From positions 1 through 49,001 of IMG/VR virus record IMGVR_UViG_3300009378_000013: a DNA stretch of 49,001 bases. One strand, written 5' to 3'. Shown here in pieces: positions 33,326 to 40,736 of the stretch (position 1 is the stretch's first letter; each line of letters begins with the position of its first letter). Source of the DNA: a virus. The notes beneath the pieces are model-generated. The model did no database searches. It saw only the letters and a list, made by a program, of their open reading frames with translations, and was not told where the DNA came from. Made by a program: the position numbers and the translations under genes.

Positions 33326-34052
33326 GGAACCTACTCCTTGTCAACGATGTGGAGAGCTGGTAGATCGTATCCCAATCAATATCGGGGATAAAGAATACAA
33401 TATGGCAAGTCGATATTGTGATTCTTGTTCTAAGATTGTAGATAAGGAAAATCGTACTACCAGTCAGAAACCGAAAGCGACCTTCAGTGAATTTGAAGCA
33501 GGAGGTGATGCTGATATGGTCGCTCGCGGTTTCTTTCCACATTTACTGGGAGTAGAACTTGAAGCACCCACTCCCGGCAATCCAGACTTTACCATCATAG
33601 ATGGTTTTCCAGAAGACGCTTCATTCATGTTTACAGGTGGGACCGGAGCTGGCAAAACAACATACGCCACAGCAATAGGAAGGCGCTTCCTGCAAACAGG
33701 AAAAACAGCACGGTTCTATTATTGGCCCAACATGATGAAGCGAGTATCTCAAATTTTCAAGCAGCCGGGGTACCAACAGGCTTCTACAATTATTGCCACC
33801 GAGATGACAGCCCCGCACTTGTTAATTGTTGATGATATTTCATCTTTACGAAAAGGCAACCAGATTTTAGATCAGATTCTTGCTGAAATCGTTTATTCAC
33901 GTAGTAAGAAACCAACGATTTATACTACCAACCGTCCAGCAAAAACTCTGGTCAACTTATATGGTGAAGCTGTGGTTTCTCGTTTACTGGGTGCCACAAC
34001 AGAAGTCAGGTTCAACGGATTTGACTGGCGAAAAAACAGGGGAATGCCGTGA
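33312..34052 (+). CDS. DnaC-like helicase loader ATPase, 246 aa
   Basis: AAA+ ATPase that probably loads the host replicative helicase. N-terminal zinc site (C10, C13, C36, C39), then Walker A GGTGAGKTT at 109-117, Walker B LLIVDDI at 170-176, a sensor in T-I-Y-T-T-N-R-P near 200, and an arginine finger candidate in V-V-S-R-L-L-G near 222. The zinc-plus-AAA layout is that of DnaC/IstB-type loaders. ATG 33312 overlaps the previous gene by 14 bp. No phage replicative helicase is recognisable here, so host DnaB recruitment is likely. Confidence 0.75.
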   Translation: MSHSKEPTPCQRCGELVDRIPINIGDKEYNMASRYCDSCSKIVDKENRTTSQKPKATFSEFEAGGDADMVARGFFPHLLGVELEAPTPGNPDFTIIDGFPEDASFMFTGGTGAGKTTYATAIGRRFLQTGKTARFYYWPNMMKRVSQIFKQPGYQQASTIIATEMTAPHLLIVDDISSLRKGNQILDQILAEIVYSRSKKPTIYTTNRPAKTLVNLYGEAVVSRLLGATTEVRFNGFDWRKNRGMP

Positions 34053-34441
34053 AATGGAAAGGGGCGGTTTTTACAAAACAACGGCTTGGTCACGACAAAG
34101 ACTTATACCTGAAATTCTCAAGTCAATCTCGTTCGATGTTAATGCATCGTATGTTTGATCTTGCCGTTGACCCAAGATACAACTGTTATATTCAGGAACC
34201 GGGATCAGAACTGTGGATGTATTTCAGACTGTCTGGTCCTTACACCATTGACAAGCGAAAGTTAAGAGCAAAACCGAAAGGGCTGGATGATGGAAGACGG
34301 AACGAAAAAGGGCGAGGTGAAGAAAATTTCGGAAGTAATGCCGGAAACCCCGCAGGAAACAGAAGAAACTCCGACGGTCTTCGAACAACAGACCCCAAAA
34401 TCGTTGATGTTGCTGACTCAGGAGTTGGTCGAACTTCGTGA
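34049..34441 (+). CDS. Unknown protein after the loader, 130 aa
   Basis: The first ~78 residues look structured (FTKQRLGHDKDLYLKFSSQSRS; YNCYIQEPGSELWMYFRLSGPYT). The rest is a Gly/Arg/Asn/Ser-rich tail encoded by DNA that also encodes the Gp157-like protein (155-bp overlap), so the tail is probably not under strong selection. GTG 34049 makes a GTGA overlap with the loader stop and has AGGGGAA before it. No family recognised. Confidence 0.5.
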   Translation: MKWKGAVFTKQRLGHDKDLYLKFSSQSRSMLMHRMFDLAVDPRYNCYIQEPGSELWMYFRLSGPYTIDKRKLRAKPKGLDDGRRNEKGRGEENFGSNAGNPAGNRRNSDGLRTTDPKIVDVADSGVGRTS

Positions 34442-34970
34442 CATCGAAGACCCTCTCGAACAGGAAAAGCGGGTCGCTGAACTCATCATCACTGAAATGG
34501 ATTTTCAGAACAAGATTGACAAATACGTCATGTTTCTTGATCATCTTGAAGCTGAAGCTGTCATCAGTGATAACTGGGCGAAACAATTCAAGGAACAAGC
34601 CCAATCACTTCGCAATTTGAGAGAGTCATTACGCGGAAATATCCGTCTCGCAATGGCCCAACTCAACCAGAAGAAAATTCTGGGCGAAGTAATGAAATTC
34701 CAGCTTCAGAACACCCAGTTCAATCTGGAAACTATTGATGTTGACGAACTTCCAGATGACTGTATCAAGGATCTTCTTGATGTTGGCCTTGTTCGTCTGA
34801 AGGTTGAATTTGACAACAAGAAAATCCGCGAGTGGTTCAAAGAACAGTATGGTCCTTCAAAGGATTGGCTGGAACCCAAGAAGCTCGTCTGGAAACAGCT
34901 TGAGGTCGCAACCGGGACACAACAGGACACGTTGTATACCCGACCACTTGCTGTGAGTGACAAAACATGA
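34287..34970 (+). CDS. Gp157-like protein, 227 aa
   Basis: Resembles the Siphovirus Gp157 family found beside recombination genes: K-I-D-K-Y-V-M-F-L-D-H-L-E-A-E, followed by a long helix with E-S-L-R-G-N-I-R-L-A-M-A-Q-L-N-Q-K-K-I and a final beta part. The N-terminal ~40 residues are acidic and disordered. Starts with two ATG codons at 34287, after AAAGGG. Family members are linked to phage resistance in lactic acid bacteria and to recombination operons, but their biochemical role is not settled. Confidence 0.65.
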   Translation: MMEDGTKKGEVKKISEVMPETPQETEETPTVFEQQTPKSLMLLTQELVELRDIEDPLEQEKRVAELIITEMDFQNKIDKYVMFLDHLEAEAVISDNWAKQFKEQAQSLRNLRESLRGNIRLAMAQLNQKKILGEVMKFQLQNTQFNLETIDVDELPDDCIKDLLDVGLVRLKVEFDNKKIREWFKEQYGPSKDWLEPKKLVWKQLEVATGTQQDTLYTRPLAVSDKT

Positions 34971-35191
34971 GACCTCCCAACTTCGTCTTCCTAACAGACG
35001 AAGGTGGGAAGATACATCGCATCATGATTGGTCCTGAAAACGTCTATAATCATAAGGATCACATGGTTTTAATTCTACCAAAAGGAACTGGAGATGAGCA
35101 AAGCAAGCCCCTATTTCCCGTGGAACGCAAAGGTAACTTTGGAGCCACTAGAACAGATGGAGGATCGTGCAATTGTGACGATTCATCCTGA
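34967..35191 (+). CDS. Small unknown protein, 74 aa
   Basis: ATG 34967 overlaps the Gp157-like stop as ATGA. About 45 residues of possible beta structure (NFVFLTDEGGKIHRIMIGPENVYNHKDHMVLIL). The last ~33 residues lie in DNA that codes for the DUF932-like gene (98-bp overlap) and end in C-N-C-D-D-S-S. Translation is likely coupled to the gene before it. Function unknown. Confidence 0.45.
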   Translation: MRPPNFVFLTDEGGKIHRIMIGPENVYNHKDHMVLILPKGTGDEQSKPLFPVERKGNFGATRTDGGSCNCDDSS

Positions 35192-35948
35192 CACATCTTT
35201 TGCTGAAGATGTAACCGAAATTCCAAAGCCGAAAGGAATCGAAATCGTTTCGAACCAGTACAAACTGGTGTCAAACGAAGATGCTCGAAATCTCGGTGAA
35301 GATATTTTACATCGAACCGGATTCAACTGGGAACCAGAATCCAGAATCTGGGATGGGAACCGTTTTCGTCAAAGGTTCATTTCCAAAGATTTGACGATGC
35401 AAGTGGGCGGTCATGATAACCTGATGTTTGCCGCTGACATTGTAAATAGCTACAACGGTACAATGTCTCTCGGCCTGCAGACTCTTGCGTGGCGGCAGGT
35501 CTGTACAAACGGCATGGTCGCCCGTCAATTCTTCGATGGTTTCCGCATCCGTCACCTGAAAAATGGTGATATGGAAGAAGAAATTCTTCTCCAAGCAGAA
35601 GCTATTGTCAATCGTGCCAGCAATTGGGAAAAAACCCTGCCAGTCTGGGACCGGATGTACGAACGTGAATTGAGTGCTGACGAAATTTTGTCCACTCTTC
35701 ATGAAGCCATTCATGTCGCAAAAATGCCAAAGAGCTTGATTGGTAAAGTTGCGGCTCATCCTGAAGTTCTGGATGGCGGAACCAGTGCTTGGACGATGTT
35801 TAATCATTTCACTCGTGAACTGACTTCAGACAATAGCTTCCCTTCCGAAGCTGCCAACGAACGTATCTGTGAATACTTCATTAACAGATATGGGACAGAG
35901 CAGGAAATCGAACGACACGAAGACGGAACGCCGAAACATTTCGGTTAA
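35094..35948 (+). CDS. DUF932-like protein, 284 aa
   Basis: Contains the features of the DUF932 phage/plasmid family: W-D-G-N-R-F-R-Q-R-F, V-G-G-H-D-N-L-M-F-A-A-D, V-N-S-Y-N-G-T-M-S-L-G-L, then A-W-R-Q-V-C-T-N-G-M-V near residues 130-150. The family is widespread in mobile elements with an unproven role, often near recombination genes. ATG 35094 follows ACTGGAG closely. Ends at a perfect tetraloop terminator. Confidence 0.75.
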   Translation: MSKASPYFPWNAKVTLEPLEQMEDRAIVTIHPDTSFAEDVTEIPKPKGIEIVSNQYKLVSNEDARNLGEDILHRTGFNWEPESRIWDGNRFRQRFISKDLTMQVGGHDNLMFAADIVNSYNGTMSLGLQTLAWRQVCTNGMVARQFFDGFRIRHLKNGDMEEEILLQAEAIVNRASNWEKTLPVWDRMYERELSADEILSTLHEAIHVAKMPKSLIGKVAAHPEVLDGGTSAWTMFNHFTRELTSDNSFPSEAANERICEYFINRYGTEQEIERHEDGTPKHFG

Positions 35949-35954
35949 TCAACT

Positions 35955-35980
35955 GGGGGTCTTCGGACCCCCTTGTTTTT
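35955..35980 (+). terminator. Strong UUCG-loop terminator
   Basis: GGGGGTC-TTCG-GACCCCC (35955-35972) followed by TTGTTTTT. A 7-bp perfect stem with the very stable UUCG loop, seven bases after the DUF932-like stop. It separates the recombination genes from the last early cluster. Confidence 0.9.
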
Positions 35981-36024
35981 CGTATCCTACTTTTCGTACA
36001 TTCCATTATTCACTGGAGGACCAG

Positions 36025-36495
36025 ATGGCACCTGACAGTACGGGTCGTATTAATCTGGATGATGTTGGCGGTCGAATGGGACTTGCCAAACGATTCCAGA
36101 CAGCACTTGAAGAAATTGAAGAAAAGATGTCCGATCCTGAAGTCAAGCGAGGTGATCACAAGATCACCATCGAACTGACTTTCAAACCACTCAAAGACAA
36201 GGAGCTGGAGGGCTCCTATCGTACCATTCTTTCGGTTAAAACAACCTCACCAAAGGCTGAATATCGTGGCATGATTTGTCACATCAATCAGACCGGAAAG
36301 TTGTTGACCGATAAGGTCTCAGGCGATTACCATCAGCCGATGCTTCAGAATACGGAACAGGCGGACGAAAGCCACCCTCATCAAAACAATACCACACCAG
36401 AGTATGTTACTGATGAACAACCTCAAGAACCAACTCACAAACCGGAAATTGATCCGGCTTCCGTAGGTCAACCATTGGAGGATAAACACAGATGA
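36025..36495 (+). CDS. Unknown protein preceding DUF2303-like gene, 156 aa
   Basis: Helical start (RMGLAKRFQTALEEIEEKM), a beta middle (HKITIELTFKPLKDKELEGSYRTILSVKT) and a disordered acidic tail with many His, Gln and Pro. ATG 36025 is chosen because CACTGGAGG stands 6 bases upstream; earlier in-frame starts lie before the terminator. Such small proteins commonly precede DUF2303 genes in phages. Role unknown. Confidence 0.65.
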   Translation: MAPDSTGRINLDDVGGRMGLAKRFQTALEEIEEKMSDPEVKRGDHKITIELTFKPLKDKELEGSYRTILSVKTTSPKAEYRGMICHINQTGKLLTDKVSGDYHQPMLQNTEQADESHPHQNNTTPEYVTDEQPQEPTHKPEIDPASVGQPLEDKHR

Positions 36496-37373
36496 TTGCT
36501 GAATTCATTCAGAAACTGGCGGATCACGTCCGCCCAACCCACATTCAGGCCGAAGAACGTCTTTTCCTGCATCCAGATTTCAAGGAAAAGACATATCCGC
36601 CACGTCAGCGACGACACCGTTTCAATGACACACCATCTTTGATCAATTGGGCAAAGATCAATGCTGATGGCAACAAGTCAGTGTTCATTGATGTTCAATT
36701 TACCGGTCACGGTGATGACCCAGCACGATGTCAACTTGCTGTCATGACCAACGAAGACTCAACTCCTCGTAATGCTGAATGGGGAACTGTCAAGCTGCGG
36801 AAGAATCCGATCTTTGATGAAATTTTTGGATACAAAACGCAGAGAGATTTCGCAGACATGCTTCTGCGTCATGGTCATCTCTTCACTGAAACCAAAAAGA
36901 TTCTTCTGGGCAAGAAAGCTGAAAATGCCCAGATGGGATTCAGTCCGGGCGAACCATTTGATTTGTCCCTGATGCTTCGTAAAGTGACCATCTGTGATGC
37001 TTCCAGCACCAGCAAGGTGTTGAACGAGTATTCGGATGAAAACAACTTGTCCATCAAGTATACGGTCGACGACGAACCCAACCGTACAGAATTCCCACGT
37101 TTATGGGTTCTTGATTGTCCGTATTACGAAGGAATGGAACCGATCCCGATCCCGGTGTATCTGTCCTATTCCACTGATGGTGCAACAAACGTCACATTCA
37201 AGCTCGAATTCTTCAAAGAGCTTGACCTTGTTCGCAATATCGGAACTGAAATTCGCGAACACGTTGAAGAAATCCTTGATGACGACAAGGATGATTGGAA
37301 CATTTACATGGGTTGGCCTGATGGGTCGCTTAACCCGAAGGTTAAAGTTGACCAATCGGAGCCTGCCTTTTGA
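36492..37373 (+). CDS. DUF2303-like protein, 293 aa
   Basis: Resembles the DUF2303 (YfdQ) phage family: R-R-H-R-F-N-D-T-P-S-L-I-N-W-A-K near residues 40-56, then S-V-F-I-D-V-Q-F and a mixed alpha/beta body. ATG 36492 overlaps the previous stop as ATGA and has TTGGAGG upstream. The family is common beside phage recombination genes with unknown action. Assignment is from pattern, moderately sure. Confidence 0.6.
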   Translation: MIAEFIQKLADHVRPTHIQAEERLFLHPDFKEKTYPPRQRRHRFNDTPSLINWAKINADGNKSVFIDVQFTGHGDDPARCQLAVMTNEDSTPRNAEWGTVKLRKNPIFDEIFGYKTQRDFADMLLRHGHLFTETKKILLGKKAENAQMGFSPGEPFDLSLMLRKVTICDASSTSKVLNEYSDENNLSIKYTVDDEPNRTEFPRLWVLDCPYYEGMEPIPIPVYLSYSTDGATNVTFKLEFFKELDLVRNIGTEIREHVEEILDDDKDDWNIYMGWPDGSLNPKVKVDQSEPAF

Positions 37374-37606
37374 TGTTTGAACACCGCAAAATTAAAAAAG
37401 GCACCCGTTGTCTTTATTGCGGAGAAGAAATCTCTGGACCCGCCGCTGTATATCGTAAAGTGATATATAGCGGTGTGGTTTGGTTTGACATGCATCCCGA
37501 TTGTGCAGAAGAATTTGAAGCAGATCACAAGTTCGGGATCATTCCTCCGGGCGTTTTTTTAGAATCGGTCGCAGAAAAAACAAAGCAGAGTATTCTGCCA
37601 AACTGA
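37373..37606 (+). CDS. Small zinc-binding protein, 77 aa
   Basis: CxxC at about residues 13-16 and HxxC at about 41-44 (W-F-D-M-H-P-D-C), with 24 residues between. The C-x2-C...H-x2-C order is that of PARP-like or treble-clef zinc modules, though the spacing is shorter than in PARP fingers. ATG 37373 overlaps the preceding stop by one base (TGATG); a TTG one codon earlier is also possible. Probably nucleic-acid or protein binding. Confidence 0.55.
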   Translation: MFEHRKIKKGTRCLYCGEEISGPAAVYRKVIYSGVVWFDMHPDCAEEFEADHKFGIIPPGVFLESVAEKTKQSILPN

Positions 37607-37613
37607 GGCATTT

Positions 37614-38039
37614 ATGCTTTTTGACCCATTTGGAAACCCGCTCGGACCACAAGGGCCAACGGGGACGGCAACAGAATCAACATTTGATTTCAACAACATG
37701 AGCTGGGAACATCAGCACATGCTGACAACCCTTGCTGCCTTATCCAGTAAGAGTCAGCTCAGTGTTCCTGAAGATCACATCATGCCACGGATCAATCAGT
37801 TGCGACAGCAATCATTCGCAATGGGTGATTTTGAGGCATTCAAAATGTGGTCTAATCTAGCAAACTGGAACGAAGCGCACGGCCTTTATCCGATGCTTGA
37901 AAAAGCTCGTGCATATGCTGTCAGCCTACCTCCACCAACAGATGTTGAGGCGCTGGCACTACAACGCCGTCAGGAAATAGAGGCGCAAGAAACCGCCGAA
38001 CGCTTGGAAAGAAAGGCGCGTTACGGAGGGAAAAAATGA
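37614..38039 (+). CDS. Unknown protein, 141 aa
   Basis: Gly/Pro-rich first 20 residues (FGNPLGPQGPTGTAT), then helices (H-M-L-T-T-L-A-A-L-S-S-K-S) and an acidic/basic coiled C-terminus (Q-R-R-Q-E-I-E-A-Q-E-T-A-E-R-L-E-R-K). ATG 37614 has GAGG five bases upstream. It overlaps the next start as ATGA. No family recognised. Confidence 0.6.
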   Translation: MLFDPFGNPLGPQGPTGTATESTFDFNNMSWEHQHMLTTLAALSSKSQLSVPEDHIMPRINQLRQQSFAMGDFEAFKMWSNLANWNEAHGLYPMLEKARAYAVSLPPPTDVEALALQRRQEIEAQETAERLERKARYGGKK

Positions 38040-38281
38040 CAAACCAACCATTACGCAGCCGACAGCTGCGTTGTCTTTTTTTCGTTCATAAGGAAGGCCC
38101 AGTCAAGCCAAGACAGATTGCTGAAAGTGTACTTGGCAACAACAATTTCGATAACCAGAGAACAGCATGGCACGTTCTAAAAACTCTAAAAAGAAGAGGT
38201 CTTGTCGAAGTGATCAAACGGGGATCATACTCAATCACTGGCATGGGTGTAATCACCCTGAAGGAGAGAAACTATCTCTAA
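38036..38281 (+). CDS. Winged-helix DNA-binding protein (paralogue), 81 aa
   Basis: Helix-turn-helix and wing pattern: RSRQLRCLFFVHKEGPVKPRQIAESVLG, a recognition helix TAWHVLKTLKRRGLVEVI, and a wing KRGSYSITGMG. It resembles the first late gene (24640-24894) in the recognition helix and wing. ATGA overlap with the gene before, TAATG junction with the RusA-like gene after. A regulator balancing early and late blocks is a reasonable guess. Confidence 0.65.
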   Translation: MTNQPLRSRQLRCLFFVHKEGPVKPRQIAESVLGNNNFDNQRTAWHVLKTLKRRGLVEVIKRGSYSITGMGVITLKERNYL

Positions 38282-38763
38282 TGGTCCATGACATTGATCT
38301 TGTTCCCAAACAGCGTCCGAAAACATTGTATAAAAACCGTCGTATGACAATTACCCCGTGGCGCACTTGGGAATATGAACATGTTTTGAAAGAACTGTTT
38401 CATTCCATTAAAACTGATCATCTTCCTCTTGGTTTAGATCAACCAGAATCTGTGAATGTAGAAATCACCTTCCTTTTACCAATTCCAAGTTCGATTGATG
38501 GTGTATACATACCTAAAAAGCTGCGAGAAGACCTCATAGGACACGATGCTCCAATGTTCCGAGGGTCTGACATAGATAATTTGGAGAAAGCTGTCTATGA
38601 TGCCGGAAATGGTGTTTTGTGGGCAGATGACAAATACATCTCTCGTGGGAAAAAGAAACGAATGTATTGGAAATATACCGGATTCACGCTTTGGGCAAAT
38701 CCTGTATATCTTCCCAATTCTATTCGTGCCCACATAGAAAGCAAACGACCGAGGTTCGCATGA
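38281..38763 (+). CDS. RusA-like Holliday junction resolvase, 160 aa
   Basis: Contains the RusA signature D-I-D-N-L-E-K-A-V-Y-D-A with further acidic residues W-A-D-D-K-Y-I about ten residues on; these Asp residues bind the catalytic metal. Preceded by V-N-V-E-I-T-F-L-L-P. RusA cuts four-way DNA junctions, resolving recombination and branched DNA before packaging. Length is in the family's range (120-160 aa). ATG 38281 follows AAGGAG and a TAATG junction. Confidence 0.8.
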   Translation: MVHDIDLVPKQRPKTLYKNRRMTITPWRTWEYEHVLKELFHSIKTDHLPLGLDQPESVNVEITFLLPIPSSIDGVYIPKKLREDLIGHDAPMFRGSDIDNLEKAVYDAGNGVLWADDKYISRGKKKRMYWKYTGFTLWANPVYLPNSIRAHIESKRPRFA

Positions 38764-38909
38764 ACGAAATCTCGCTGTTTTGGAAGATTATTATCGGTGT
38801 TGGCGGATACATTGGTTTTTGTTTCATATTCGCTTGGCTTTTTGGTCGCTTTATTCGTTGGGCAGAAAATCGCCCAATGCCACCTTCAGAAGGAGATGAA
38901 TATTCATGA
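38760..38909 (+). CDS. Small single-pass membrane protein, 49 aa
   Basis: MNEISLFWK, then one hydrophobic segment (about 10-29, IIIGVGGYIGFCFIFAWLFG), then a basic and Pro-rich end. ATG 38760 overlaps the RusA-like stop as ATGA; the end overlaps the polytopic membrane gene as ATGA, so the three are coupled. It may be an accessory subunit of the large membrane protein that follows. Confidence 0.6.
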   Translation: MNEISLFWKIIIGVGGYIGFCFIFAWLFGRFIRWAENRPMPPSEGDEYS

Positions 38910-40258
38910 AACTGGGGATTCTATCTTTAATTGTAGGGACACTACTTTTTATTACGGTTGGTCCCGAAGCTCTCTGGTCAGGAAACCAACATACATATAC
39001 GATCCATGCACTGGCTTTTGCGGGTCATGGGAACTTGGATCAAGATCCATTTACCGAGTTCACAGACCCGTTTCCTGCTTATTCCCTCATTGTACTAACT
39101 GCAGTGTCATTAAATGCGGGCTGGTTGCTACATGTCATTAACCTGATGCTGTTCTGGCTGTACGCTTGGGGGCTGCTTCGAATGGCGATGTTCGTAAGCG
39201 AAAGCAAACGACTTGTATTTTGGACTGCCGGAATGATCATCGCACATTACCTGTTATGGCATCCAGCTTTTGATTACATCGGACTGGGATTTGCCAGACA
39301 GATGATGATGACTGCATCATTGACACCAGCATCATTCGGTGCGTTCACTCTGGCTGGAATTGTTAATGCATTATGGCGGAAAAGCGCCAAAAAGACTTCA
39401 ATATTCCTTTCAATTGGCGCAATTATGCATCCGGGCTATGCGGTTGCAACCCTTATTCTATGGGGCTTCTGGATACTTTTGAAGTATCCACATCGTTCAT
39501 GGAAAGAGCCAGCAAAAACCATTGCTGCACCAGTCGTGGCGCTATTAAATATCTTCTGGATATCCGGGCTCTCTCAAGGAACATTAACTGAAAAACTTCA
39601 AGCAGCTAGTATTTTGGTTTGGCGTTTCCCACACCATGCAGACCCAAAAGTATTTATGACCGATCATCCCGTGGTAGTTCTCTTTTTCCTGACAATATCC
39701 ATGTTGATATATTACCGGTTCGCTGGACACAATCTTCTTTTCTCAAGATTCCTGCTGAAGGTATCACTTTTTGCTATCTCAATGATTGTGCTGACATTGA
39801 TATTCCCCCAACTTGGTGCATTTACCCCGTGGCGTGTGATGACTGTTATTCTGCCGATTCTTCTATCTTTGACATTGAGCAAACTGCATTACATTACACC
39901 GGAGGTAATTCGAATAGGAGCGATTGGTCTTGCTTGCGTTTTTCTGTTGTTAGGCGCATCACGAGCGTTTGATCCAACAACATCCTTATATCAAACATCT
40001 CCTTATGAAGAGGGTGATCTATATGCCGTTCCATCAAACCTTTACGATTTTCGGATCAACACCGGTTATCCAACCTACGTGTTGTGGAAAACTCATCCGT
40101 GGGCCGCTCCTGAAATCATCGAATGGAAGCGCCGACTGGATATTAACGATAGAGCTTTTGAAACTGGAGACTTCGGGCCATTACTCGAAGAAGGTGTAAC
40201 TAAGGTTATGACAGGAGAACAACATGGAACCATTAGTCGATCTGAAAAGGATCAGTGA
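38906..40258 (+). CDS. Polytopic membrane protein, GT-C/DUF6798-like, 450 aa
   Basis: About ten hydrophobic segments fill residues 1-360, with an early acidic outside loop (G-H-G-N-L-D-Q-D-P-F-T-E-F), as in GT-C-type glycosyltransferase-like membrane proteins. The C-terminal outside part, D-L-Y-A-V-P-S-N-L-Y-D-F-R-I-N-T-G-Y-P-T-Y-V-L-W-K and E-W-K-R-R-L-D, resembles DUF6798 proteins of bacteria (P..DFR....R..YV.WK.....EW..R). A 450-aa polytopic protein is unusual for a podovirus. It may alter surface glycans, for instance to block superinfection. ATG 38906 has AAGGAG and an ATGA overlap. Confidence 0.65.
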   Translation: MKLGILSLIVGTLLFITVGPEALWSGNQHTYTIHALAFAGHGNLDQDPFTEFTDPFPAYSLIVLTAVSLNAGWLLHVINLMLFWLYAWGLLRMAMFVSESKRLVFWTAGMIIAHYLLWHPAFDYIGLGFARQMMMTASLTPASFGAFTLAGIVNALWRKSAKKTSIFLSIGAIMHPGYAVATLILWGFWILLKYPHRSWKEPAKTIAAPVVALLNIFWISGLSQGTLTEKLQAASILVWRFPHHADPKVFMTDHPVVVLFFLTISMLIYYRFAGHNLLFSRFLLKVSLFAISMIVLTLIFPQLGAFTPWRVMTVILPILLSLTLSKLHYITPEVIRIGAIGLACVFLLLGASRAFDPTTSLYQTSPYEEGDLYAVPSNLYDFRINTGYPTYVLWKTHPWAAPEIIEWKRRLDINDRAFETGDFGPLLEEGVTKVMTGEQHGTISRSEKDQ

Positions 40259-40736
40259 CAGCACCAGAATCGTTTATCAAACAAAAGGCAACGGTTTCCA
40301 GATTGGAAAAGCGTCCAACACCGCCACCGCACGATTTAATGTTGTTGGTAGCAAGGGATACAGCAACCGTTTTCTTCGAGAACGAGTTACCGTACAGGTG
40401 CGAAGCAATAGATATCATCCTGACAAGGATGAAGTTATTCTTCGTATTGAAAACAGCGATGGCAATCCCAAAAATATTGTGAAGCTATCTGCACACAATG
40501 ATTGGGGAACCGAAGAGGAACTGACTCTTACGAAGAAGGTGGCTGAGTTGGAACAACAGCTTGAAGACGAAAAGCTCGGCCCGCTTTCCAGAACCCGTAC
40601 AACAGAGATGTTGACCGCAAAACGGGAAGCGATATCCAGCTTTCTCCACCAGTTACAAAGTAGAAACATCGGTCTTGATTATGATGCAATCAATTTTGTA
40701 ACAGCGGCGTTCGATCAAGTGATCAACGACCTATAA
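40224..40736 (+). CDS. Last plus-strand gene, 170 aa
   Basis: Beta-rich N-terminal half (IVYQTKGNGFQIGKASNTATARFNVV; RVTVQVRSNRYHPDKDEVILRIE), coiled-coil centre (L-T-K-K-V-A-E-L-E-Q-Q-L-E-D-E-K-L) and a helical end. ATG 40224 follows AGGAG and overlaps the membrane gene by 35 bp. Its stop lies 14 bp inside the end of the giant gene on the other strand. No family recognised. Confidence 0.6.
   Translation: MEPLVDLKRISDSTRIVYQTKGNGFQIGKASNTATARFNVVGSKGYSNRFLRERVTVQVRSNRYHPDKDEVILRIENSDGNPKNIVKLSAHNDWGTEEELTLTKKVAELEQQLEDEKLGPLSRTRTTEMLTAKREAISSFLHQLQSRNIGLDYDAINFVTAAFDQVINDL

Noticed and set aside
37373-37606. True PARP-type zinc finger, linked to the macro domain
   Set aside because: The order C-x2-C...H-x2-C fits, but the 24-residue spacing is shorter than in PARP fingers and other family residues are missing, so a functional link to ADP-ribose is not supported.
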